Position numbers and translations under genes: made by a program. A stretch of DNA of 25,654 nt. Source: Thiohalospira sp051746205. Lineage in GTDB: Bacteria; Pseudomonadota; Gammaproteobacteria; Thiohalospirales; Thiohalospiraceae. The notes under the pieces are model-generated. The model made no database searches. It was not told the origin of the DNA and was given only the letters and a program-made list of their open reading frames with translations. Below, piece after piece: positions 16,679 through 24,593 of the stretch. The stretch lies in the NCBI GenBank assembly GCA_051746205.1, contig JBNJEU010000025.1, forward strand, positions 1-25,654, written 5' to 3'. Numbering within the stretch: the first letter of the stretch is position 1; every line of letters starts with the position of its first letter.

Positions 16679-18115
16679 TCAGCCCTGCAACTTCGACTTC
16701 AGCAGCTCGTTGAGTTGCTGCGGATTCGCCTTGCCGCCGGTGGCCTTCATCACCTGGCCGACGAAGAAGCCGATCAGCTTCTCCTTGCCGGCCCGGTACT
16801 GCTCCACCTGCTCGGGATTGGCGGCAATGACCTCGTCGATGATCCCCTCCAGCTCGGAGCTGTCGGTGATCTGCTTGAGCCCCTTCGCCTCGATGATGGT
16901 GTCGGCATCGCCCTCGCCGGCCCACATCGCCTCGAACACCTCCTTGGCGATCTTGCCGGAGATGGTCTCGTCCTGGATCCGCTTGAGCAGACCGGCCAGG
17001 GCCTCGGCGCTCACCGGGCTCGCGGTGATGTCGACATCGTCGCGATTCAGCGCCGCCGCCAGTTCGCCGTTGACCCAGTTGGCGCAGAGCTTGGCGTCGT
17101 TGCCCACGGCGGCGACCACCGCCTCGTAGTAGTCGGCCAGCGCCCGGCTGCCGATGAGCACCCCGGCGTCGTAGTCGGACAGGCCGTGGTCGGCGACGAA
17201 GCGCGCCCGCTTGGCGTCCGGCAGCTCCGGCAGATCGGCCCGGGCTGCGTCGACGAACGCCTCGTCGATGGCCAGCGGCAGCAGGTCGGGATCGGGGAAG
17301 TAGCGGTAGTCGGTGGCCTCCTCCTTGCCGCGCATGGAGCGGGTCTCGTCCTTCGCCGCGTCGTACAGCCGCGTCTCCTGGACCACCCGGCCGCCGCCCT
17401 CGAGGACATCCCGCTGGCGCTCCACCTCGAAGTTGATCGCCTTCTCCAGGAAGCGAAAGGAGTTGACGTTCTTGACCTCGGTGCGGGTCCCGAAGCGGTG
17501 TTCACCCATCGGCCGGATGGAGACGTTGGCGTCGATCCGGAACGACCCTTCCTGCATGTTGCCGTCGCAGATCGCCAGATACTGCACCAGGGCGTGGATC
17601 TTCTTGGCGTACGCCACCGCCTCCCGCGCCGAGCGCATGTCCGGTTCGGAGACGATCTCCAGCAGCGGGGTCCCGGCGCGGTTGAGGTCGATCCCGGTCA
17701 TGCCGTGATAATCCTCGTGCAGGGACTTGCCGGCGTCCTCTTCCAGATGGGCGCGGGTGATGCCGATGGTCTTCTTCTCGCCCTCGGCGAGATCGATGAG
17801 CAGCTCGCCCTCGCGCACCACCGGCAGTTCGTACTGGCTGATCTGGTAGCCCTTGGGCAGATCGGCGTAGAAATAGTTCTTGCGAGCGAAGACCGAGGTC
17901 GGCGCGATCGCCGCGCCGATGGCCAGCCCGAACTTGGCGGCCATGAACACCGCCTCGCGGTTGAGAACCGGCAGCACCCCGGGCAGACCGAGGTCCACGG
18001 CGCACGCCTGGCTGTTGGGTGCGGCGCCGTAGGCGGTGGAGGCGCCGGAGAAGATCTTGGTATTGGTGGCCAGCTGGGTATGGATCTCCAGCCCGATGAT
18101 TGTTTCCCACTGCAT
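16679..18115 (-). CDS. gatB: Asp/Glu-tRNA amidotransferase subunit B
   Basis: GatB binds misacylated Asp-tRNA(Asn) or Glu-tRNA(Gln), activates the side-chain carboxylate with ATP and receives ammonia from GatA. The 478-aa protein begins with the family signature WETIIGLEIHTQLATNTKIFSGAS and continues with the cradle domain (KNYFYADLPKGYQISQYE, TRAHLEEDAGKS). It ends in the tail domain with GKANPQQLNELLKSKL. Length is normal. It lies 18 bases after gatA and 3 before hslO. Confidence 0.97.
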   Translation of the reverse strand: MQWETIIGLEIHTQLATNTKIFSGASTAYGAAPNSQACAVDLGLPGVLPVLNREAVFMAAKFGLAIGAAIAPTSVFARKNYFYADLPKGYQISQYELPVVREGELLIDLAEGEKKTIGITRAHLEEDAGKSLHEDYHGMTGIDLNRAGTPLLEIVSEPDMRSAREAVAYAKKIHALVQYLAICDGNMQEGSFRIDANVSIRPMGEHRFGTRTEVKNVNSFRFLEKAINFEVERQRDVLEGGGRVVQETRLYDAAKDETRSMRGKEEATDYRYFPDPDLLPLAIDEAFVDAARADLPELPDAKRARFVADHGLSDYDAGVLIGSRALADYYEAVVAAVGNDAKLCANWVNGELAAALNRDDVDITASPVSAEALAGLLKRIQDETISGKIAKEVFEAMWAGEGDADTIIEAKGLKQITDSSELEGIIDEVIAANPEQVEQYRAGKEKLIGFFVGQVMKATGGKANPQQLNELLKSKLQG

Positions 18116-18133
18116 CCGTTGAATCCTCGTAGC

Positions 18134-19594
18134 CTAGGCCCGGCCGTCGTCGGGGGAGCGCGTGTGCCAGTCGGTGGCCTGCTGGAAGCGATGGGCGACA
18201 TTGAGCAGCCGCCCCTCGTCGAAGTAGTTGCCGATGAGCTGCAACCCCACCGGGCGCCCCTCCACGAATCCGGCCGGCAGCGACATCGCCGGCAGCCCGG
18301 CGAGGTTCGCGGCGATGGTGTAGATGTCCGAGAGGTACATGGAGACCGGATCGCTGATGGCTCCCCGGTCGAACGCCGGTCCCGGCGCGGTGGGGCCCAG
18401 CAGCACGTCGACCTCCTCGAAGGCGGCCATGAAGTCGTCCTTGATGAGCCGGCGCAGGCGCTGGGCCTTCAGGTAGTAGGCGTCGAAGTAGCCGGCTGAG
18501 AGGGCGTAGGTACCGACCATGATGCGGCGCTTCACCTCGTCGCCGAAGGCCTCGCCGCGGCTGCGCATGTAGAGGTCCTCGAGGTCCCGCGGCTCCTCGC
18601 AGCGGTAGCCGAAGCGCACGCCGTCGTAGCGCGACAGGTTCGACGAGCACTCCGCCGGGGCGATGACGTAGTAGGTCGGCACCGCCAGCTCGGTGTTGGG
18701 CAGCGAGACCTCGCGGATCTCGGCGCCCAGCTTGCGGTATTCCTCGATGGCCGCCTCCAGCTGGCGCGCCGTGGCGGCATCCAGTCCGGTGGCGAAATAC
18801 TCCTTCGGCAGGCCGATGCGCAGCCCCTTGAGGTCGCGCTGGAGCCCCTCGGTGTAGTCGGGCACCGGTTCTTGCAGGCTGGTGGAGTCGCGCTCGTCGA
18901 AGCCGGCCATGGCGCCGAGCAGCCAGGCGCAGTCCTCGGCGGAGCGCGCCATCGGCCCGGCCTGGTCGAGGCTGGAGGCGAACGCGATCATGCCCCAGCG
19001 CGACACCCGGCCGTAGGTCGGCTTCAGGCCGGTGACGCCGCACAGCGCCGCCGGCTGGCGAATGGAGCCGCCGGTGTCGGTCCCGGTCGCCCCGGGTGTC
19101 AGGCGTGCAGCCACCGCTGCCGCCGAACCACCGGAGGAGCCCCCGGGGACCGCCTGTTCGGCCCACGGGTTGGCCACCGGACCGTAGAAACTGGTCTCGT
19201 TGGACGATCCCATGGCGAACTCGTCCATGTTGGTCTTGCCGAGGTTCACCAGACCGGCCTGGCGGAAGCGGCTGACCACCGTGGCGTCGTAGGGGGCGAC
19301 GAAGTTGTCGAGCATCTTCGAGCCGCAGGAGGTGCGCAGACCCTCGGTGCAGAAGATGTCCTTGTGCGCCACCGGCACGCCGGTGAGCGGCCCGGCGCGG
19401 CCGGCGGCGCGCTCGGCGTCGGCCGCGCGGGCGGCGCTCGTCGCGCCCTCCTCGTCGAGGGTGATGAAGCTGTTGATGCCGCCGTCGATGGCGTTGACGC
19501 GGCCCAGATGCTCGCTCACCAGCTCCTCGCTGGAGAACTCACCGGCGGCCAGGCCGGCGGCCATCTCGGTCAGGGACTTGTCGCAGATGCTCAT
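18134..19594 (-). CDS. gatA: Asp/Glu-tRNA amidotransferase subunit A
   Basis: GatA is the glutaminase of the GatCAB complex and supplies ammonia through a tunnel to GatB. The 486-aa amidase-signature protein shows the catalytic triad in place: K78 (VPVAHKD), cis-Ser S153 in PGGSSGGSAAAVAA and nucleophile S177 in GTDTGGSIRQPAAL. Downstream sequence (GLKPTYGRVSRWGMIAFASS) is also canonical. It starts 3 bases after gatC. The genome presumably relies on transamidation for Asn-tRNA, Gln-tRNA or both; which cannot be decided here. Confidence 0.97.
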   Translation of the reverse strand: MSICDKSLTEMAAGLAAGEFSSEELVSEHLGRVNAIDGGINSFITLDEEGATSAARAADAERAAGRAGPLTGVPVAHKDIFCTEGLRTSCGSKMLDNFVAPYDATVVSRFRQAGLVNLGKTNMDEFAMGSSNETSFYGPVANPWAEQAVPGGSSGGSAAAVAARLTPGATGTDTGGSIRQPAALCGVTGLKPTYGRVSRWGMIAFASSLDQAGPMARSAEDCAWLLGAMAGFDERDSTSLQEPVPDYTEGLQRDLKGLRIGLPKEYFATGLDAATARQLEAAIEEYRKLGAEIREVSLPNTELAVPTYYVIAPAECSSNLSRYDGVRFGYRCEEPRDLEDLYMRSRGEAFGDEVKRRIMVGTYALSAGYFDAYYLKAQRLRRLIKDDFMAAFEEVDVLLGPTAPGPAFDRGAISDPVSMYLSDIYTIAANLAGLPAMSLPAGFVEGRPVGLQLIGNYFDEGRLLNVAHRFQQATDWHTRSPDDGRA

Positions 19595-19597
19595 GGT

Positions 19598-19885
19598 CTA
19601 CTCCACCACGCGGGGGACGAGATAGACGCCGCCTTCCACCGCCGGAGCCAGCGCCTGGAAGGTCTCGCGCCGATCGACTTCGGTGACGGTATCGGCGCGC
19701 AATCGCTGGGTCACCTCCATGGGGTGGGCCATGGGCTCCACGCCCTCGGTGTCCACCGCCTCCATCTTCGCCACCATATCGAGGATGTCGGAGAGATTCT
19801 GTGTATACTCGGGGATGTCGTCCTCATCGATGGCCAGACGGGCCAGATGGGCGACCTTCTCGACGTCGGAACGGTCAAGGGCCAT
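19598..19885 (-). CDS. gatC: Asp/Glu-tRNA amidotransferase subunit C
   Basis: GatC is the small belt subunit that wraps GatA and GatB. The 95-aa product (ATG 19885) has the family start MALDRSDVEKVAHLARLAI, the LSDILDMVAKMEAVDTEGVEPMAHP centre and the LRADTVTEVDRRE segment, and ends APAVEGGVYLVPRVVE. A GTG at 19918 would add 11 residues but does not fit the family. A GGAGAA lies about 11 bases before the ATG. It is the first gene of gatCAB-hslO-moeB. Confidence 0.96.
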   Translation of the reverse strand: MALDRSDVEKVAHLARLAIDEDDIPEYTQNLSDILDMVAKMEAVDTEGVEPMAHPMEVTQRLRADTVTEVDRRETFQALAPAVEGGVYLVPRVVE

Positions 19886-20039
19886 GGCTGTTCGTTTCTC
19901 CGGGAAGCGCTCGGGCACGGGATGAAAGCGCGAAATCTATCACATCGCGGTGCTTGCCCCAATCCCCCCCCGTTGATAGAGTTACGACGCTCTGAGAACA
20001 CCATTTAATCGACTCCGCGCAGGCGGGAGACAACAACCC
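19886..20039. promoter_or_regulatory. divergent promoter region of gatC and mreB
   Basis: For mreB a -35-like TTGCCC (19954-19959) and a -10-like TAGAGT (19977-19982) are separated by 17 bases. For gatC on the other strand TTGGGG and TAGATT can be placed with the same spacing in the overlapping sequence. Each matches the consensus only partly. A run of eight C (19964-19971) lies inside the mreB spacer and next to the gatC -35. GGGAGA at about 20025-20030 is the likely mreB ribosome binding site. Confidence 0.3.
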
Positions 20040-21086
20040 ATGATCGGACGCTTCCGGGGATTCTTCTCCAACGATATTTCCATTGACCTGGGGACCGCCA
20101 ACACCCTGGTCTACATGCGCGGCAAGGGCATCGTTCTGAACGAACCCTCGGTGGTCGCCATCCGCCAGGATCGCGGACCCGGCGGACCCAAGGCGATTGC
20201 CGCCGTCGGTGACGACGCCAAGCGCATGCTCGGCCGCACCCCCGGCAACATCGTCGCCATCCGGCCGATGAAGGACGGCGTCATCGCCGATTTCACCGTC
20301 ACCGAGAAGATGCTTCAGCACTTCATCCGCAAGGTACACGAGGCGCGCTTCCTGCGGCCGAGTCCGCGGGTGCTGATCTGTGTCCCGTGCGGCGCCACCC
20401 AGGTGGAGCGCCGCGCCATCCGCGAATCGGCCGCCGGCGCCGGGGCGCGCGAGGTCTACCTCATCGAGGAGCCGATGGCCGCCGCCATCGGGGCCGGCAT
20501 GCCGATCACCGAGGCCCAGGGCTCCATGGTCCTGGACATCGGCGGCGGCACCACCGAAATCGCCGTGCTCTCCCTCAACGGCATCGTCTACGCCTCCTCG
20601 GTGCGCATCGGCGGCGACCGCTTCGACGAGGCGATCATCAACTACGTCCGGCGCAAGTACGGCTCGCTCATCGGCGACTCCACCGCCGAGCGCATCAAGG
20701 AAGAGATCGGCAGCGCCTACCCCGGTACCGAAGTCCGCGAGATGGAAGTGCGCGGACGCAACCTCGCGGAGGGCGTACCGCGCTCCATCACCCTGAACAG
20801 CAACGAGATCCTCGAGGCGTTGCAGGAACCGCTGTCCGGCATCGTCGAAGCGGTGAAGACCGGCCTCGAACAGACCCCGCCGGAGCTCGGCGCCGACATC
20901 GCCGAGCGCGGTATGGTCCTCACCGGCGGTGGCGCCCTGCTGCGTGATCTCGACCGACTGATCATGGAAGAGACCGGCCTGCCGGTGATCGTCTCCGAGG
21001 AACCGCTGACCTGCGTCGCCCGCGGCGGGGGGCGCGCTCTGGAGATGATGGACGAGTACGACGGCGAGCTCTTCAGCCTCGAATGA
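20040..21086 (+). CDS. mreB: rod shape-determining actin homologue MreB
   Basis: MreB forms membrane-attached filaments that direct lateral peptidoglycan synthesis. The 348-aa protein begins with MIGRFRGFFSNDISIDLGTA, which holds a short amphipathic N-terminus and the phosphate-1 loop DLGTANTLVY. It continues with PRVLICVPCGATQVERRAI, the phosphate-2 loop DIGGGTTEIAVLSLNGIVY, and the adenosine motif LTGGGALLRDL. Length equals E. coli MreB (347). It is the first gene of the rod cluster and is followed by a 156-base gap before mreC. Confidence 0.98.
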   Translation: MIGRFRGFFSNDISIDLGTANTLVYMRGKGIVLNEPSVVAIRQDRGPGGPKAIAAVGDDAKRMLGRTPGNIVAIRPMKDGVIADFTVTEKMLQHFIRKVHEARFLRPSPRVLICVPCGATQVERRAIRESAAGAGAREVYLIEEPMAAAIGAGMPITEAQGSMVLDIGGGTTEIAVLSLNGIVYASSVRIGGDRFDEAIINYVRRKYGSLIGDSTAERIKEEIGSAYPGTEVREMEVRGRNLAEGVPRSITLNSNEILEALQEPLSGIVEAVKTGLEQTPPELGADIAERGMVLTGGGALLRDLDRLIMEETGLPVIVSEEPLTCVARGGGRALEMMDEYDGELFSLE

Positions 21087-21101
21087 TCATGGCGTAGACT
21101 C

Positions 21102-21147
21102 ACCACAAGCCCGGGACGTTAATCATACCAGAAACCCGGGCGGTGGT
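21102..21147 (+). promoter_or_regulatory. inverted repeat between mreB and mreC
   Basis: ACCAC-AA-GCCCGGG (21102-21115) can pair with CCCGGGC-G-GTGGT (21135-21147), giving 12 base pairs with a small asymmetric internal loop and a 19-base apical loop. It begins 16 bases after the mreB stop. No T run follows, so it is not a standard intrinsic terminator. It could stabilise the mreB message 3' end or cause partial termination, which would lower mreCD expression relative to mreB. Confidence 0.45.
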
Positions 21148-21231
21148 TCCGGCCACTCCGCTGCGACCGTGTCGAATCGGTGCGGAGATTCGGCCCGAGC
21201 GCGATCCCGGGCCCGTGCGCCCGTCATCCTC

Positions 21232-21236
21232 GGAGG
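21232..21236 (+). promoter_or_regulatory. Shine-Dalgarno GGAGG that sets the mreC start
   Basis: GGAGG ends six bases before ATC 21243. It is the only strong ribosome binding site near the beginning of the mreC frame, and it points at ATC rather than at any ATG, GTG or TTG in that frame. Confidence 0.75.
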
Positions 21237-21242
21237 TGTTCC

Positions 21243-22121
21243 ATCGATTCGCTGTTTTCGCGTGGTCCGTCCATCACGGCCCGGCTGATCCTGGTGATCA
21301 TGCTGTCGCTGACGATGATGATCGTGGACCATCACCAGAGCCATCTACAGACCATCCGCGCCGGCCTGGCGACCCTGCTCTACCCCTTCCAGCTGGTGGT
21401 GGACCTGCCGAGTTCAGCCGCGCGCAGCATTGGCGGCAGCGTGACGGCCCAGAGCAGTCTGCGCCGCCAGGTCAACACGCTGCGTAACGAGAAACTGCTG
21501 CTTCACGGCAAGCTCCAGCGCATGGCGGCACTGGAAGCGGAGAACGAGCGGCTGCGCGAGCTGTTCGACTCGTCCCGCGAACTGGAAGAACGTGTCGAGA
21601 TCGCGGAACTGCTCTCGGTGGACCTGGATCCCTTCAGCCGCAAGGTGGTCCTGGACAAGGGGGTGCGCGACGAAGTGTATACCGGCCAACCCATCCTCGA
21701 CCGCGACGGCGTCATGGGCCAGGTGGTCCATACTGGCCCGGTCTCCAGCACCGCCATGCTGATCACCGATCCATCCCACGCCGTACCCATCCAGGTCAAC
21801 CGCACCGGCCTGCGCGGACTCGCCGTGGGAACGGGTTCGGCCGAGCGGCTGGACATCCCGTACATACCGAACAATGCCGATCTCGAAGCCGGGGATCTGC
21901 TGGTGACCTCCGGTCTCGGTGGTCGTTTCCCCACCGGCTATCCGGTGGGCGAGATCGTCGACGTCACCAGAAACCCCGGCGAACCGTACGCCTCCGTCGA
22001 GGCCCGGCCACTGGCGCGCATCGACCGGGTTCGCGAGGTGCTGTTGCTGTGGAGCGACGAGTTCAAACAGCGCGCCGTAGATGACGACGAAACGACGAAC
22101 GAAGCGGGAGGGGGCTCATGA
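21243..22121 (+). CDS. mreC: rod shape-determining protein MreC, apparent ATC start
   Basis: MreC is a periplasmic protein anchored by one N-terminal helix that scaffolds the elongasome and activates PBP2. From 21243 the 292-aa product reads (M)DSLFSRGPSITARLILV, aligning residue for residue with E. coli MKPIFSRGPSLQIRLILA. A membrane helix follows at about residues 12-32, then a coiled coil (SLRRQVNTLRNEKLLLHGKL) and the beta domains (DKGVRDEVYTGQPILDRDGVMGQV, ADLEAGDLLVTSGLGGRFPTGYPVG). The start codon would be ATC. A GTG at 21180 is in frame but has no ribosome binding site and adds 21 unlikely residues. The next in-frame GTG/ATG codons fall inside the membrane helix. The stop overlaps mreD. 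Confidence 0.9.
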   Translation: MDSLFSRGPSITARLILVIMLSLTMMIVDHHQSHLQTIRAGLATLLYPFQLVVDLPSSAARSIGGSVTAQSSLRRQVNTLRNEKLLLHGKLQRMAALEAENERLRELFDSSRELEERVEIAELLSVDLDPFSRKVVLDKGVRDEVYTGQPILDRDGVMGQVVHTGPVSSTAMLITDPSHAVPIQVNRTGLRGLAVGTGSAERLDIPYIPNNADLEAGDLLVTSGLGGRFPTGYPVGEIVDVTRNPGEPYASVEARPLARIDRVREVLLLWSDEFKQRAVDDDETTNEAGGGS

Positions 22122-22609
22122 ATCCCCGCACCCGTTCCAGCGGCAACGGCCTCATTGCCATCACCCTGGTGGTCGGCCTGCTGCTGACACTGATGCCACT
22201 GCCGCAGTGGCTGGCGGTGGCGCGGCCGGAATGGCTGCTGCTGGTCCTCATCTACTGGAACATGGCCATCCCCGGTCGGATCGGTGTCGGCATCGCCTGG
22301 GTCGTGGGCCTCTTCCAGGATGTCGCCGTGGGCGCCCTGCTGGGTCAGCATGCCCTCGCCTTCGCGCTGGTCGCCTACCTGGTCATGCGCCTGCACCAGC
22401 GACTGCGACTCTATACCATCTGGCAGCAGGCCGTGGCAGTGCTGGTACTCGTGGCTCTGAACCTGCTGATCCTGAGCTGGATCCGGGGTGTGGTCGGTGA
22501 ACCGGCCGTGAGTCTCTGGTTCTGGGCACCGGCGGTGACCAGCATGCTGATCTGGCCGTTGATGTTCGTGCTGCTGCGCGCCCTGCGCCGCCGCTACCGC
22601 ATCGCCTGA
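22118..22609 (+). CDS. mreD: rod shape-determining protein MreD
   Basis: MreD is a small inner-membrane partner of MreC and PBP2. The 163-aa protein is very hydrophobic with about five membrane segments (GLIAITLVVGLLLTLMPLPQ, WLLLVLIYWNMAI, GIAWVVGLFQDVAVGALLG, HALAFALVAYLVM and later segments). GLFQDVAVGALLGQHALAF is the conserved family stretch. The ATG overlaps the mreC stop as ATGA. Length matches E. coli (162). Confidence 0.95.
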   Translation: MNPRTRSSGNGLIAITLVVGLLLTLMPLPQWLAVARPEWLLLVLIYWNMAIPGRIGVGIAWVVGLFQDVAVGALLGQHALAFALVAYLVMRLHQRLRLYTIWQQAVAVLVLVALNLLILSWIRGVVGEPAVSLWFWAPAVTSMLIWPLMFVLLRALRRRYRIA

Positions 22610-22616
22610 GGAGACC

Positions 22617-24593
22617 ATGGCACGCAGCGATTTCCATGCCATCCGCGATCACGTCCGCGACAGCGACATCTTCAATCGGCGCACCCTCATTGCCGGCATG
22701 CTCGTCATGCTGCTGCTGCTGGGCCTGCTCGGACGCCTGTTCTTCCTCCAGGTCACCGGCCACGAGCACTTCGCCACCCTCTCCCAGGCCAACCGGGTCA
22801 ACATCGCCCCGATCTCGCCGACCCGCGGCCTGATCTACGACCGCAACGGAGTCCTGCTGGCAGAGAATGTGCCCACCTACAGCCTGGAGGTAATCCCCGA
22901 ACAGGTGAAGGATCTCGACGGGACCCTCGCGCGGCTGGACGACCTGCTCGAACTCACCGACGAGGAAGTGGAACGCTTTCGCGAGGAGGTCGGACGGACA
23001 CGCTCGTTCCAGCGCGTTCCCCTGCGTTCGCGCCTCTCGGACGAGGAGGTGGCCCGTTTTGCCATCAACCGCCACGAGTTCCCGGGTGTCGACATCGAGG
23101 CGCGGCTGGCCCGTCACTATCCGCAGGGCGAACTCACCGCCCATACCGTAGGCTACATGGGACGCATCGGTCGCGAGGAGCTGCAGCGGCTCGATCGCTC
23201 CGTCTATCGGGGCACCAGCCACATCGGCAAGGTCGGCGTGGAGCGTTCCTACGAGAAGGTCCTGCACGGCCGGGCCGGCCACCAGCAGGTGGAGACCAAC
23301 GCCCAGGGGCGCATCCTCCGGGTCCTGGAACGAACCAGTCCGGAACCCGGTCGCGACATCCGCCTGAGCATCGACACCGAACTGACCCGGGTCGCCCACG
23401 AGGCCTTCGGCGACGAATACGGGGCCCTGATCGCCCTGGAACCGGACACAGGCGAGGTCCTCGCCCTGGCCAGCGTGCCGAGTTTCGATCCCAATGTCTT
23501 CATCCGCGGCTTCGATGCTTCCTCCCGCGAACTCTTCACCGACTCGCGGGAACGGCCCTTGTTCAACCGCGCGATCAGCGGACGCTATCCGCCCGGTTCG
23601 ATCACCAAACCGATCATCGCCCTCGCCGGCCTCGAACAGGGCCACTTCCGCCCCGACGAAACCATCCAGTGCAAGGGCTACTATGAACCGGAGTTCGAGG
23701 ATCAGCGGGTCTATCGCGACTGGAAGCGCAGTGGTCACGGCCCCACCGACATGCGCAAGGCCGTGGCGGAGTCGTGCGACGTCTATTTCTACGAACTCTC
23801 CTACCGCATGGGCATCGACGAGCTGGCCCCGATGCTGCGCGAGTTCGGCTTTGGTTCGCGTACCGGCATCGATCTGATGGGCGAGCGTTCCGGTCTCGTC
23901 CCCGATCGCGAATGGAAGCAACGCAACCAGAATGTACGCTGGTTCCCGGGGGAAACGCTGATCACCGGGATCGGTCAGGGTTATCTGCTGGCCACCCCGC
24001 TGCAGCTCGCGACCTCCACTGCCATCCTCGCGAACGGCGGCAAGCGTGTCACGCCGAACGTGGTCCGGGAAATCGAGGGCGATGCGAAATTGCCGAAGCC
24101 ATTACCCGAACCCCTGGATCTCGAACCGGACCGGCTCGAGAGGGTGGTGGACGCCATGGAAGACGTGATCCACGGTCGCCGGGGAACCGCCCGCGACATC
24201 GGCTGGCGCATCAATTACCGCATGGCGGGCAAGACCGGGACCGCTCAGGTCTTCGGCCTCGGCGAGGAACGGGAATACGATCCGGACGAGCTGGCCTGGA
24301 GCCTCCACGATCACTCCCTGTTCGTCGGCTTTGCCCCCGCGGACGATCCCGAGATCGTCGTTGCGGTCATCGCGGAGCATGGTGGGGGTGGCAGCACCGT
24401 GGCGGCTCCGATTGCCGAAAAAGTCATTACTCACTATCTGATCAGCCAGGGCATTACCGAGCCTCTTCCGGCGCCGAAGGTCCAACTGCCACTGAGCGAA
24501 CGGGAAAACGATCCCCCTTCCCCGGAGGGTGAACCACCCGCCGCGGACCCGCCCTTCATCGCGCCATCCGACCCGTGGGGGGATGATTCATGA
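22617..24593 (+). CDS. mrdA: penicillin-binding protein 2, elongasome transpeptidase
   Basis: PBP2 cross-links peptidoglycan during lateral growth with RodA. The 658-aa class B PBP has one N-terminal membrane anchor (LIAGMLVMLLLLGLLGRLFF), the pedestal domain starting near NRVNIAPISPTRGLIYDRNG, and a transpeptidase domain. That domain has SxxK at S328-K331 (YPPGSITKP), S386-C-D388 (AESCDVYFYELSYRMG) and KTG at 539-541 (AGKTGTAQV). All active-site motifs are intact. The C-terminus is a proline- and acid-rich tail of about 40 residues (PPSPEGEPPAADPP), longer than needed for the fold. It lies 7 bases after mreD and its stop overlaps the rodA start. Confidence 0.97.
   Translation: MARSDFHAIRDHVRDSDIFNRRTLIAGMLVMLLLLGLLGRLFFLQVTGHEHFATLSQANRVNIAPISPTRGLIYDRNGVLLAENVPTYSLEVIPEQVKDLDGTLARLDDLLELTDEEVERFREEVGRTRSFQRVPLRSRLSDEEVARFAINRHEFPGVDIEARLARHYPQGELTAHTVGYMGRIGREELQRLDRSVYRGTSHIGKVGVERSYEKVLHGRAGHQQVETNAQGRILRVLERTSPEPGRDIRLSIDTELTRVAHEAFGDEYGALIALEPDTGEVLALASVPSFDPNVFIRGFDASSRELFTDSRERPLFNRAISGRYPPGSITKPIIALAGLEQGHFRPDETIQCKGYYEPEFEDQRVYRDWKRSGHGPTDMRKAVAESCDVYFYELSYRMGIDELAPMLREFGFGSRTGIDLMGERSGLVPDREWKQRNQNVRWFPGETLITGIGQGYLLATPLQLATSTAILANGGKRVTPNVVREIEGDAKLPKPLPEPLDLEPDRLERVVDAMEDVIHGRRGTARDIGWRINYRMAGKTGTAQVFGLGEEREYDPDELAWSLHDHSLFVGFAPADDPEIVVAVIAEHGGGGSTVAAPIAEKVITHYLISQGITEPLPAPKVQLPLSERENDPPSPEGEPPAADPPFIAPSDPWGDDS

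Noticed and set aside
15779..18499. Plus-strand open frame of about 900 codons antisense to moeB, hslO, gatB and gatA
   Set aside because: It mirrors well-identified genes on the other strand; long antisense frames are expected at this GC content, and its translation shows no family features.
19973..20009. TTGATA with TTTAAT as an mreB promoter
   Set aside because: The hexamers are good individually but 25 bases apart, too far for a sigma70 promoter.
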